A DNA stretch of 64,000 nucleotides. It comes from Vesta saturnalis (Eukaryota; Arthropoda; Insecta; Coleoptera; Lampyridae). Position 1 is the stretch's first letter. Each line of letters starts with the position of its first letter. Positions 42,835 through 53,899 of this stretch are shown here, one piece after another. Under the pieces are notes generated by a model. That model searched no databases. It worked only from the letters and a program-made list of their open reading frames with translations, and was not told the DNA's origin. The stretch lies in contig JARFJB010001974.1 in the NCBI GenBank assembly GCA_036346205.1, positions 792,501 through 856,500 of the forward strand, written 5' to 3'. Made by a program: the position numbers and the translations under genes.

Positions 42835-43650
42835 TCTAAGTTTCGTAGCGGTCTTCGGGAGTTAATTTCGAATGGATTTTAGTTTTCCTTCGTACACTCG
42901 GTCGTCACGATGCATAAGGACGAAGTCCCCTACTTTATAATGAGTAGTATTACGACGCTTCTCGTTTGTTCTGAGGCGAGTTTTACCAGATGCTACAAGT
43001 TTGGTTCTGACTCTGTTGCGATCTAATTTTGTATTACGTATCGGTTGTAAAACAGCACTAATATTTTTTAGTAAAGATTGGATGAGTAGTGATGAACCGT
43101 CTATCCCACTTGACGCTTTTAACGGGGAAGTTCCAGTTGTATTTTGAATCGTTGTATTTAATACTAATTAGATTTTCCATAAACTGCTCGTCCATGCTCA
43201 CCGCACTTTCGTTTCAATTCGTAGAAGATTCATAATAGTTTGCATGTTTTGCTCTACCTATCCATTTGACCTATGCAGTTCGGGTGTCGTATAGTGGTAC
43301 TCAATGCCCAAAGAATCCAAGTATTCATGTAGGCTTAGGTTTTTGTAATGTTTACCAGTATCCATAATGATTTTCCCTGAAGTTCCGAAAAGTGAAATAA
43401 AGGACTGAAAGGCTAGTTTACTGTTTCTAACGGGTGCAAAATAGTATTTTGTGAGGGCATCAATAATAACCAGTACATGTTTGTATGCGTTCCTAAAGGT
43501 ACCAGGCAATCGCTGTGGAGAACTTTCATCGGTTACGAAGGTTTTTGGACGTTGCATACAAATCCCTGTAAGTGTCCTAATCTAGTTTTCTTCACCGCGC
43601 GTACAAGACATTGCTTGAGATAGTTCTTTACGAATTGGCGAATGTGGGGA
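42835..43650 (-). pseudogene. LTR-retrotransposon integrase remnant
   Basis: Reading the minus strand from about 43650: a zinc-binding-like region (FWFPHIRQFVKNYLKQCLV), then the integrase core at 43258-43557. The core has VLVIIDALTKYYFAPVRN, IIMDTGKHYKN (second catalytic Asp region) and EYHYTTPELHRSNG, where the usual Glu-containing block follows. Further broken frames end with HYKVGDFVLMHRDDRVYEG near 42900, a C-terminal integrase element. This order matches Ty3/gypsy-like or Pao-like pol. No reverse transcriptase or LTRs were found nearby. Inverted SINEs lie on both sides (41745 and 43985). Confidence 0.7.
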
Positions 43651-43922
43651 AACCAAAAGTGCCCCTGAATGGATTCAAGAGTTTTCATAGAATACTTAAA
43701 GAAAATGGCTACCCCGATCTAACACCTAACCTGAACATGGAAAGGGTAACCGAAAAAGAAGAATCTAAATATACAGCGACGATACCGTACATACAAGGTA
43801 CCTCAGACAAAATGCGAAGGATACGATGCAAATACAAGATACGCACTGCCTTCAATTCCACAAGAACGCTCAGGGTAATACTAACCAAAACCAAACTACA
43901 CGATGAAGTTATTCATATGTGT

Positions 43923-43924
<2 letters not shown>

Positions 43925-43983
<59 letters not shown>
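43925..43983. repeat. (TA)n microsatellite
   Basis: About 58 bp of TA repeats immediately before the SINE at 43985. Confidence 0.95.
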
Positions 43984-43984
<1 letters not shown>

Positions 43985-43989
<5 letters not shown>

Positions 43990-44215
43990 ACTCATTGGCT
44001 CAACGGTAAACGTGTCACAGTGAGAGGTACCAAGTTCGAATCTGAGAGTAGTTAACTGCTTGGGAAAAAAACGATAATATATTCGACTCAAGTGCGAAAA
44101 CAGTCCTTTTCAGTATTAAGCCTGATGACGGAAGCAGAATCCGCTACCGAAAGATCGTGCTATTAAAGCAAAAACTGTGGAAATAGGCCGATCAACTCAA
44201 CTAATATGAAATAGT
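43985..44215 (+). mobile_element. tRNA-derived SINE
   Basis: Starts GGATTACTCATTGGCTCAAC with an A-box-like TGGCTCAACGG and a B-box-like AAGTTCGAATC. The body includes ACTCAAGTGCGAAAACAGTC and CTGATGACGG...CTACCGAAAG. It matches 41745-41945 in inverse orientation. Confidence 0.7.
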
Positions 44216-45036
44216 TACAAAACACTTATAACACAGAACTAAGAGTGTTGTTAGATTTTACATAAATTTGGCAGGTAACTGCGCTAAATAACGTAATAAA
44301 ATATCCTCATCCGCACAAAATATATTGTGTTCTTTTATAGGAAATTCTTGTTATTTTTTTCACACTTTGGTGCAGTTTCTTACTGCAACAAAAATTGACA
44401 CGGAATTTGCTTCGTTTTCTATCTATTCGTAGACAAAAACGGAATGTTTCTCTCCCTTTTCAAAGAGGATGTAAGATTAGATTTCACGAGAGTGGTGTGT
44501 TTTAAAATGTAACTGAGTTCACCCAACCAACTTATCTTTGAGTTTTCCTAGATTTTTATTAACGGCGGATCTATCCTTCTATACATTAAACGCTTTTATG
44601 TCGGCCGTATCTCGTTAGTAACTATACAATCACATCTTTGATGTAAGCCTCAAAGTTTCACCTTAATTAGTAACTTAATAGACATATTAAATCCATATTA
44701 TTTCCCGGTAAAGAACGAAAATAATACATTAAAATACAAATTTGATCAGGCGTTGTATTGCCACACAAACTCAAATTAGAAAGCAAGGAGCACTGAGACT
44801 ATGTCTTCCAAGGGTGTGTGCATGAATGTGCTTTATAAAACGTATATTTACTACTCATTATTTTTAATGAGGCCACGTACATTTATTTCCTTAAAAGACT
44901 TGGATTTTAATATGTATACGTAAATTGATTTTAATTAAAATTAAATAACAATGCTCACATTTAAATTGGAATATAACATTCTGATTTGTTTTCTTATTGC
45001 ATAATTTTGAACTAAGAAAACGAGAATTGACATGAA
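44216..45036. other. No gene recognised (AT-rich)
   Basis: No open frame of note, no repeat matched within the window. Confidence 0.45.
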
Positions 45037-45190
45037 TATACAAGGTAATCCAAATGAAGTGCACACCACTGGTAACTTCTTCATTGTTAAAGCTACAACA
45101 TCGGTTAAATTAGCAAACTCGTATAATTTTTTCCCCTGATTACAATAGTGGAATTAAAAAAACAATATGTATATTATTATTTTTTAAGAA
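45037..45190. repeat. About 150-bp repeat, inverse of 51190-51365
   Basis: TACAAGGTAATCCAAATGAA, GTGCACACCA and TTAAAGCTACAACAT are shared with the inverse of 51190-51365. The TACAAGGTGATCCA-type end suggests a TA-targeting MITE. Confidence 0.7.
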
Positions 45191-45603
45191 CTTCCATGAA
45201 ATATGAAATATAATAGATATTTATGTATTAAGGGCATAATCAGAAGATTATGGCTCAAGGGAATGATAAAAGCCCGACGCGAAGCGGAGGGCTTTTATAT
45301 TCCTGAGAGCTATAATCTACAATTATGCCCGTGGTACATACAATGTTTTATTTTATTTTGCACCATGAAACTGGAACAAAATATTAAACAGATTCAGTAT
45401 TTTCGGCAAGCTTTTAAATGCAAATGCAGTGATGATAAAGTCGACAGTAGGCTAATTTGTTGTTACTAAGATACTGTGATATAGCTATTATATATCATGT
45501 CATGTATTTGCTGTCAATCATGCTGCTTAGCATCAATGACATTTCCGTGCTATAAAGACCACATTACGCCCGCATTTGGAGGCGTATAAAGAACATTATG
45601 GTG

Positions 45604-46965
45604 GCAAAATAAAATAAACGGTTATTATAAACTTTTTGCTAGGATGAAAAATAACGGAATATAATATCCTAAACCCAAACTAATTAGGAGGCCACGGAAA
45701 CGCATGACGTTAATTTATGTCAATTGATATTATGTCCTTTGTGTGTTTTGAAAATGTTTTTTTCTCATAGTGACATATTGGAGGGTTACCTGGTGAATAA
45801 CAAATGTTCGTTAAGAGCAAAAGAATATTACGAGCAGTTATACCCATTTCGCGATCAACCCAATCGTCGATATTTTCTAAAACTCTACCGGCTCTTTAGA
45901 ACTAATGAAAATGTTTTTAATAAAAAGGGATTGAAAAAGAATTGGGTAATTAGTGAAGCAGTTGAAACAGTAGTTATTGGTTATTTTGAAGCTTATCCCT
46001 ATAATGCGGTAAGGGACATAGTTAGATATTCCAATTTGACTTACGGTACAATTCACAAAATACGGACGAAACATAAATACTCCCCTATAAGTACAAACGT
46101 GTTAAAACATTACTCCCGGAAGATCCTTAAAAAAAATGTTTTTTTGCTATTGGTATATTAAGTATTTCAACAAAATGCCAATAATGATCGAAATATTCTA
46201 TGGAGTGACGAGTCAAACTTTTCTAATTGTAGAATATTTAACAGAAAAATCTTTATTACTGGTCAACAGAAAACCCCTTACAAGAACATCCTAAAGCTCC
46301 TCAGATTCGTTTTAGTTTTAACGCTTGGTGTGGGATAATTTCATATAGATTTATTGGGCCTTGCATTTATGAAGATTTCCTCGACGGCGAAAGATAAGTG
46401 GAATTTATGCAAGAGGTTATGGGCAATTTTTTAGATGAAATAGGTCTTTAAGCAGACAAAATGTCATTTTTCAGCAGGATGGAGCACCTGCACACAACTA
46501 TCGAGAAACTAGTCATCTTCTGAACAATTTTTTTAATGACAGGTGGATTGGAACTAATAGACCGATATCATTGCTTCCAAAATCACATGATTTGACCCTA
46601 ATCCATCTTTTCTTGTGGGATTATCTGAAAAATCGCATTTACTTAAGACGATACAATAATGTTGATGCTCTCAAAAATGAAGTTCGAAAATAATTTTGTC
46701 ATATAGATGTGTTCAGGAATTTTTGAAATCTTCTTAAATAGAGCTATAAAGTTAAAACCTGGAACAAAATGTTATTTGATAATCAAATTAATGGTTTTCA
46801 GTATTTTTTAAATTTAGTTTTTTTTTTACATCCTCGTAACTTCATTATAAATATGGTAATGTATTTCCACAGCTTCCTAAATTAGTTTAGGTTCTTATAA
46901 CTCCGTTATTTTTTAATCCTAGCAAAAAGTCTATAATAACCATTTTTATTCCAAATTTTGTTACA
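45604..46965 (+). mobile_element. Degenerate mariner-type transposon
   Basis: The arms at about 45604-45690 and 46877-46965 are inverted copies (GGTTATTATA, ACTTTTTGCTAGGAT, AATAACGGA). A transposase pseudogene lies between them. Exact ends and flanking TA are not certain. Confidence 0.65.
45724..46740 (+). pseudogene. Mariner-type transposase remnant
   Basis: The first frame (to 46161) has the N-terminal region (NNKCSLRAKEYYEQLYPFRD, and an HTH-like VRDIVRYSNLTYGTIHKI). In later frames the first catalytic Asp appears in LWSDESNFSN (about 46200) and the second in QQDGAPAHNY (about 46478). KSHDLTLIHLFLW stands where relatives have SPDLTPLDF, so the third acidic residue is lost. Several stops and frame changes make it inactive. 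It belongs to the same broad lineage as the copy at 38594, but is more decayed. Confidence 0.7.
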
Positions 46966-47802
46966 TTCGTTAACTGCGCTGCACGATTTTGTTAATTGAA
47001 CGACCTGTTAAAAAGCATTGACTGTAACATTTCTTAAATATACTATTTTTCTAAGGTAACTGAATTTCTGTAATTTCGTCATTCAGTATTTTATTGAATA
47101 CTTTATTTTTCCAAACTAACTGAATTCCTGTAGTAAATTTGTAAAATTGTTGATGGCCACTCATACCTTAGTATGCAACTTTATAATTTGGGCTAACTGG
47201 TTTACCGCTGTTGACATCCGGGTTTAAAAGTTCCCTTCTAGTCGCTCTTCCGGTCGTCTGCGGTGAAGAAAGACATTTTGTATTTTCTGAAAGAAAAATG
47301 GAACTTTCTGGACTAATTTAGCCCATCGATTTAGGTCGGTTATAAAATCATTTGTCTAATTATGTAGTGATTATCTACAAATAATTATTGAATACGATTT
47401 CGTCGGATTTATGAGAAATACATGCTCAGTCATCAACCCATTTGTGTACGATAATTAATAACTTGGAAGAAAAACCTCCTATTAACCAAATGGGTTAGAC
47501 ATAATCTCACAAGTATTTTTTCTATAAGAAAACATTATTTCTTGTATTTGAAATCGCTACAGGAGAGGGATTATATGCTACTTTGCTTTGGGATACAGAC
47601 ATCAGCTCTTCTCGAACTTGTATTTGGTTAAATTTTACATGGCTTAAAGTTAATATTAATATTTTGCGATTAGCTACCTCGTTGAGGAGCCACGTTTTGC
47701 CTACTACGTTTTGCATACCACATTTTGCATACTACATTTTACCCATTACACACTAAGTTTCCTATTACATAGTACGTAATACCTAGTGGTGTATAACTGA
47801 TA

Positions 47803-47808
<6 letters not shown>
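46966..47808. other. No gene recognised
   Basis: AT-rich. A short tandem of TTTTGCATAC-type phrases near 47690-47740 is the only local repetition. Confidence 0.4.

Positions 47809-47868
<60 letters not shown>
47809..47868. repeat. (TA)n microsatellite
   Basis: About 60 bp of TA repeats against the left end of the long-TIR mariner. Confidence 0.95.
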
Positions 47869-47870
<2 letters not shown>

Positions 47871-50524
47871 GTTTTCCACGGTAGGCGTTCGTTAGAAGTT
47901 TATGTGGTTAGAAACAATTTCGAAATCTGAATTTTTGGACTTAAGGGTTATTTAAGATTCTCTTTCATTCTAAAATATTTTCAAGGTCATGTTACTTCCG
48001 GTTATACCGGAAGTCGCCGCTAACTTCCTTATTTTAAATGGAACACCCTGTATATTAATTTATTTTTGGATTTTTGACAAAATTTTAGGATGTCTTAAAG
48101 GGTTTCCTATACCTTTTTTCAACTGTTTCTTAGATATCTTGATTTTTTCAAAAATTTTGAAAGATGTAACCCTGTTTTCAACACTGCTTGTCTTACTTAT
48201 TTTTGACTGATGGAAAGTGCTTCTGGAGTAGACAGAAGCATAAGAACTATACTTTTGAAATACTCATTGACAATTGATTTATTGCATACATGGTGTTTAA
48301 AATTTGATGAACTATTAAACAATTTTCAAAGTTGAAAAACTTTGTTAATTCAAATGTGACACCCTGTATATTATTGGATGAATAGATGCAACATTTACTT
48401 ATGCATCGTTTGGGTATAACATTACCTATACCTATTATCGACAATTTTTTTGTTAATTAATATTTTCTACTTTAATGTGATTTTTGACAGAAACTGAAAC
48501 GTTTTTCAAAAATAAAATGAACTTAATTCAAACTACACAAATTCTATTTTATTAAAACAATGAAATAAAACAAGAAGATAACAAAATTGAGAGCATAATA
48601 ACAAATGAAAAACATAAAACAATTATTTGAACATAACTAGAAGAAAAGTGATAAAAAAGATAAAATGAATCATTACAAATGTTCCACATGACTGCTAATT
48701 TGATTTAAGCATTTTATAACTCGTATAACTCCGTATTTTTTATAAAAGTCGATAAAATTCCAAAATTGCAATCTAGTGAGCCTTGATTTTGACACGAATT
48801 AAAACATTGTTATTGATTTAATGTCAAATCAGTACAATTTAAGTGATTTTGTAATTTTTTAAGTATTTTTTTTAAGTACTGTTTATAATGGAATGTATTC
48901 AAGAATATTCTAACAATGATTTATTAAATTTGTTTTACACGCATGGTGAATGTGAACGAATTGTTAGGCGAACATGCAGGTTGTTTAACGAACGGTATCC
49001 ACACCTACCATTAATGACACCTGGAAAATTTGCAAGAATTGAAGCTCGATTTATTGCAACTGGAAGTATAAGGGCAACTCGAACGCATTTAAAGCCAGTA
49101 AGAGATAATGAAGTTAACGAGGTGAACGTCTTAGCTTATTTTCACGCTTATCCACGAACTTCAATTACAGCAGCTGCACTGGATTTGGATATTTCACAAA
49201 CATCAATCCACAGAATATTAAAGAAGTATAAAATGTTTAACGTTTTTTGTTTAGTTATGGATAATAGAGTGGCATATCAAGTGTACGATGAAAATTTGAA
49301 TGGGGCGAGATATGTTGAAATTCTCCGTGGATTTGTTATGGATTTTCTAAATACTCTACCTGCATGTGACAGGGCAAACAGTTGGTATCAGCTGGATGGT
49401 GCTCCCGCACATTCCACTATAGCTGTACACCAACAGTTGACATTGATGTTTGAAGATCGGTGGATTGGCCCACAAGGACCTTGGAACTGGCCACCGAGAT
49501 CACCCGATTTGACGCCCCTGGACTTTTACCTTTGGGGTCGTATAAAAGAATTAGTGTACTCTAGGCCAGTTCAAACTAGAGAGGAATTGCTATAAATCGT
49601 GTTCACAATGTATTCAATAGTATGTGTCCACACGAAATTCGGCGATCTATTTCGCAAGGAGTATATGATAGAGCTATAAAATGCTTAAATCAAATTGGCG
49701 GTCATGTGGAACATTTGTAATGATTCATTTTATCTTTTTTATCACTTTTCTTCTAGTTATGTTCAAATAATTGTTTTATGTTTTTCATTTGTTATTATGC
49801 TCTCAATTTTGTTATCTTCTTGTTGTATTTCATTGTTTTAATAAAATAGAATTTGTGTAGTTTGACTTAAGTTCATTTTATTTTTGAAAAACATTTCAGT
49901 TTCTGTCAAAAATCACATTAAAGTAGAAAATATTAATTAACAAGAAAATTCTCGATAATAGGTATAGGTAATGTTTAGCCAAACGATGCATAACTAAATG
50001 TTGCATCTATTCATCCAATAATATACAGGGTGTCACATTTGCATTAACAAAGTTTTTCATCTTTGAAAATTGTTTAATAGTTCATCAAATTTTGAACACC
50101 ATGTTTGCAATAAATCAATTGTCAATGAGTATTTCAAAAGTATAGTTCTTATGCTTCTGTCTACTCCAGAAGCACCTTCCATCAGTCAAAAATAAGTAAG
50201 ACAAGCAGTGTTGAAAATAGGATTACATCTTTCAAAATTTTTGAAAAAGTCAAGATATCTAAGAAACAGTTGAAAAAAGGTATAGGAAACCCTTATAAGA
50301 CATCCTAAAATTTTGTCAAGAATCCAAAAATAAAATAATATACAGGATGTTCCATTTAAAATAAGGAAGTTAGCGGTGACTTCCGGTATAACCGGAAGTA
50401 ACATGACCTTGAAAATATTTTAGAATGAAAGAGAATCTTAAATAACCCTGAAGTCCAAAAATTCAGATTTCGAAATTGTTTCTAACCACATAAACTTCTA
50501 ACGAACGCCTACCGTGGAAAACCC
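47869..50524 (+). mobile_element. Mariner-type transposon with about 850-bp inverted arms
   Basis: The arms 47869-48719 and 49677-50524 are very similar inverted copies. From the inside out each contains the last dozen or so codons of the transposase and its 3' flank, a TACAGGGTGTCACATTTG phrase, a TACAGG(G/A)TGTTCCATTT phrase, a CTTCCGGTTATACCGGAAG palindrome, and the outer CCTACCGTGGAAAACC. The left arm thus carries an antisense copy of the transposase end. A third arm stands alone at 10270-11232. The transposase is internally deleted. Confidence 0.85.
48888..49720 (+). pseudogene. Mariner-type (D41D-like) transposase, internally deleted and frameshifted
   Basis: The ATG at 48888 starts MECIQEYSNNDLLNLFYTHG. 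The HTH-containing N-terminus (TSITAAALDLDISQTSIHRIL) runs to about residue 124. There the sequence jumps to VMDNRVAYQVYDENLNGARY, so the segment with the first catalytic Asp (FSDE-type) is missing. The second Asp is in QLDGAPAHST and the third in SPDLTPLDFYLWG, 41 residues apart by my count. The frame breaks at 49595, and the C-terminal part continues in another frame to a stop at 49718-49720 (HEIRRSISQGVYDRAIK, GGHVEHL). The last codons lie inside the right arm. This copy cannot transpose by itself. Confidence 0.85.
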
Positions 50525-51189
50525 ATATATGTTTTTGTATTATCTAGACTTGATGCTTTATTTGTTGCATACCGGAACCAACTAATCCTATAAGATTGTA
50601 TAGACATATTTTGATTGATTTGATAAACATTTAAGCGTAGTTACATCACTTTAACTATTCACTTGTAGGTTAATTTGCTTTATGTGCACTTTGGGGTCAA
50701 TGGCTACAATGCCAGCTTGTATCTCATGTGTTTAAAATTTAGATGTAAAACTGTACAATTGAATGCATTCTGCTCTGCGGTTGGTAAGTTTTAAGAATTA
50801 TACGATTATACTATTTTAATTATAAACTGAACTGTCATTTTTCATAGCAATGTACTATTGACTGCTTTGCTTAAAATATTGTATGTAGACTGTAATCCTA
50901 TTCTAATGTGCCTCTATAATTGGGGAATTTATAAATTACACCTCTGGTGTTAATTAAATGCTAATCTGTAGGCCATAGCATAACTTAGCTCTGAAGATCC
51001 ACATTAATACTTTTCACTTTTTTTAAATTAAATTTACTTAATCTTACGATATAGATTGGATATTATAGTTGTGTGGTTTGCTACATGGTCATTTAAGAAC
51101 AATTATTTAGATTTTAAGGTTTGGGTATACGGGTTACGGTTTCGCGCGCAACACACTAGAAGTTATTTATTGACAATTACGGGGATTCT
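50525..51189. other. No gene recognised
   Basis: AT-rich DNA without recognised motifs or repeats. Confidence 0.45.
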
Positions 51190-51365
51190 TAAAAGATAAT
51201 GATATACATGGTGTTCTATTTAAAAAAAAATGTAATTTTCTCTTTTTTTACTCTATCGTAATCAGCGGACAAAAATTATATAAGTTTGCTAATTTAATCA
51301 ATGTTGTAGCTTTAACACTAAAGAAGTTTCCAATGGTGTGCACTTGATGTGGATCACCTTGTATA
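51190..51365. repeat. About 170-bp repeat, inverse of 45037-45190
   Basis: Shares TTGCTAATTTAATC, GTTGTAGCTTTAAC and GGTGTGCACTT with the inverse of 45037-45190, and ends GATCACCTTGTATA. Confidence 0.7.
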
Positions 51366-53772
51366 TGTCACATTACTACATACCGCAAAATTACAAGCGA
51401 AACTCATGCTAAGAACATAGCTGAAATAGATTCGAATACAAAAACACTGGTTTAGGAAAAGGTCTTTGACATTTGTTCCTAATGATGAGCATCAAAAGCT
51501 ATTTCTCTGTTGGTCCTCAAAAATTTTCCAGGTATGTTTATGCTTCCGTCCCGCAATGTGAACTTTTAGATTCTCAAAATGTCCAGAATCTCCTTATTTG
51601 AGGCCTACGCCACCACAAGTTAACATTTTTTGTTCGGCATATTTTTAGCGGATTAATTAATAAATGATACACAAATATTTATTGCTCAACATACAATAAA
51701 AATGTTTAAAACTAATTTGTTGGACATATACCAGGAATCATTCCCACTATTAACATAACAGTTTCTAATTTTAGTTAAGCGGGACGCGTATAAGTAAGCA
51801 CAACACTCATAGCCACATTTACACAGTACACAATAGGAAACTAAATCATATTCCACCAGTGTGACAAGCTCTGAAAAACAGATGACTATCTCCTTAAACA
51901 GTCCTAGAAATAGGCAACCATGCAATTGCGCTTGAAAACATAAAATTGTCTAATATTACTGTTTATTCAGTAGCGTTTTCTTTCAACGACTACGCAAAGT
52001 TTAAAAAAAAGGGTTTACGTATCCATCCGACTTAGATCTACAAATTATTCTTTGTAACATTACGACAGTGGTACGTGATTAATTGAACAACTGCTTTTAA
52101 GGTAAAGCTTCCAGCTTCCACAATTAAGGTGTAACTATAAAAACTTTTTAAATATTTTTTAATCTATCTTGAAGGAAACAAAGCTTGTTCCTAAATTTTC
52201 ATGTATCACGTGAGGCGTAACAATTACGTGCATATTCTCGCATTAAAAACCAATTACGAGCCCTTAAATGAAATTTTATTTTATTCTAAAATTTACAACC
52301 AATGTCCTTTAAAAGTCTCATAATTTTAATTTCTTCTCAGACTGCTTAATTTTTCGTATGAATTAATTTCTAAGCAGCACATTAATTGGATTAAATACGT
52401 TTGCTTTTCAGACTCTTTCTCCCCAAATTAAATTCTTCTTGAAAATTAAAACAAAAATTAGATGATAAGTAAAGGTTGTATGACATTTCCTCCATTTTAA
52501 TAAATGCATTCTTTTGAGTAGATTGCTTATTGCAATTACCACATCATCATTGTTGTTCTAGTTTAAATGTGTAGGCAAAAATGCATCTAAAATTAATACG
52601 TAGTTATCTTAATCAAGGAATTTCCCACATTAAACAGAATATTGTCATTTGTGAAGCGATAAATATTTAAATTTTATTAGAGGTATGTTGTTTTTATAGG
52701 AATAACATTGATACATCAGAAATAATAAAGCTGTGTCATAAAATGTCCATCTTTTATAATTACGACACACCTATCTATATCCACCAACGTAGACGAAATA
52801 CTATACTTTTATAGAACTGGCGGAACCAGTATTTTTAATTGTAATTTTAGGGACCCAAAAGCATCTATATTTTATTAAACTTAATGCTAACAAAGACGTA
52901 TCAATTTTCCAGTCCTGGAATGTCTAAAAACCAACCGAAATTTAATCTTTATTACAACTTATCTTTGTGGTGAAAAATACTAAAACATCAATATATGCAA
53001 ATCAATAGCTACACAAAAAAATATTAAATGTATGTGTTTATATAAAACCGTAGACGTTTTATATGCACGTCATGTTGGGATATGTCACCGCAAACATGTA
53101 TTGTGAAGGTTTGTTTAAATATTACTTTATTAACGTGCAAAATATGGTACATAACATATTATGCATAAATAACGACACACATTTAATTTGAATAAATTAA
53201 AATTGTTGAATTTTATACTCAACACTATAATCAAATTGCTGTTTAAGTTAAAACTAAAAAAGTTTTGTATAAATAATTCTTCACATATACTAAGAGAGAT
53301 TTGGTGGGCTTTAATTTAAGTAATAATTGTTACTGTAATCGACAAACAATAAATTCTCAGATATTATGTTGATCTTATTTTATGTTTTTGAGAAATTTAA
53401 TGACAAAAAGTAGGTATTCAACTTATTCATAACATACTATGGACACAGATTCAGAAAAAAAGGTAACTTATTTGCCTATTTGATTTATCGCTACCTTCTT
53501 TGGTTTGGAGACGTAGGGGTCACTAACTTGTATCGCTTGCTTAGTTTATAGTTTGATTTATGTGTGGTTCTTCTTTGCGTATCTGATAGTTACCAATTTT
53601 CTTCTGATTGTTTTAGTTTCTTTGGTATGTTTTCTTGTGTGTTTGGGTCGCTTATTAGTTTTGAGGGTTGCGTGTTTGGACACTGAGTAACACCTTTCTA
53701 TGCTCTTGTGTTTGTATGTTTGCTGTCTTAGTTTCATTGTTTCCGTGTTTGAATGTTCAGGATATTTATGTA
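51366..53772. other. No gene recognised (AT-rich)
   Basis: No convincing coding frame. The minus-strand open frame at 51686-51925 is Cys/Tyr-rich but matches nothing known to me. The last 300 bases are unusually T- and GT-rich on the plus strand. Confidence 0.4.
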
Positions 53773-53899
53773 CCGGGTGATCCAGATTGATTGAAGTGGC
53801 CCGCTTACTTCAAAAAGCTATTCTCCACTTATCTCATTTAGTGATCCTGACTATTTTCAATGGTTACATACGGGTGTTACTGATTGGGGGGGAAATTCA

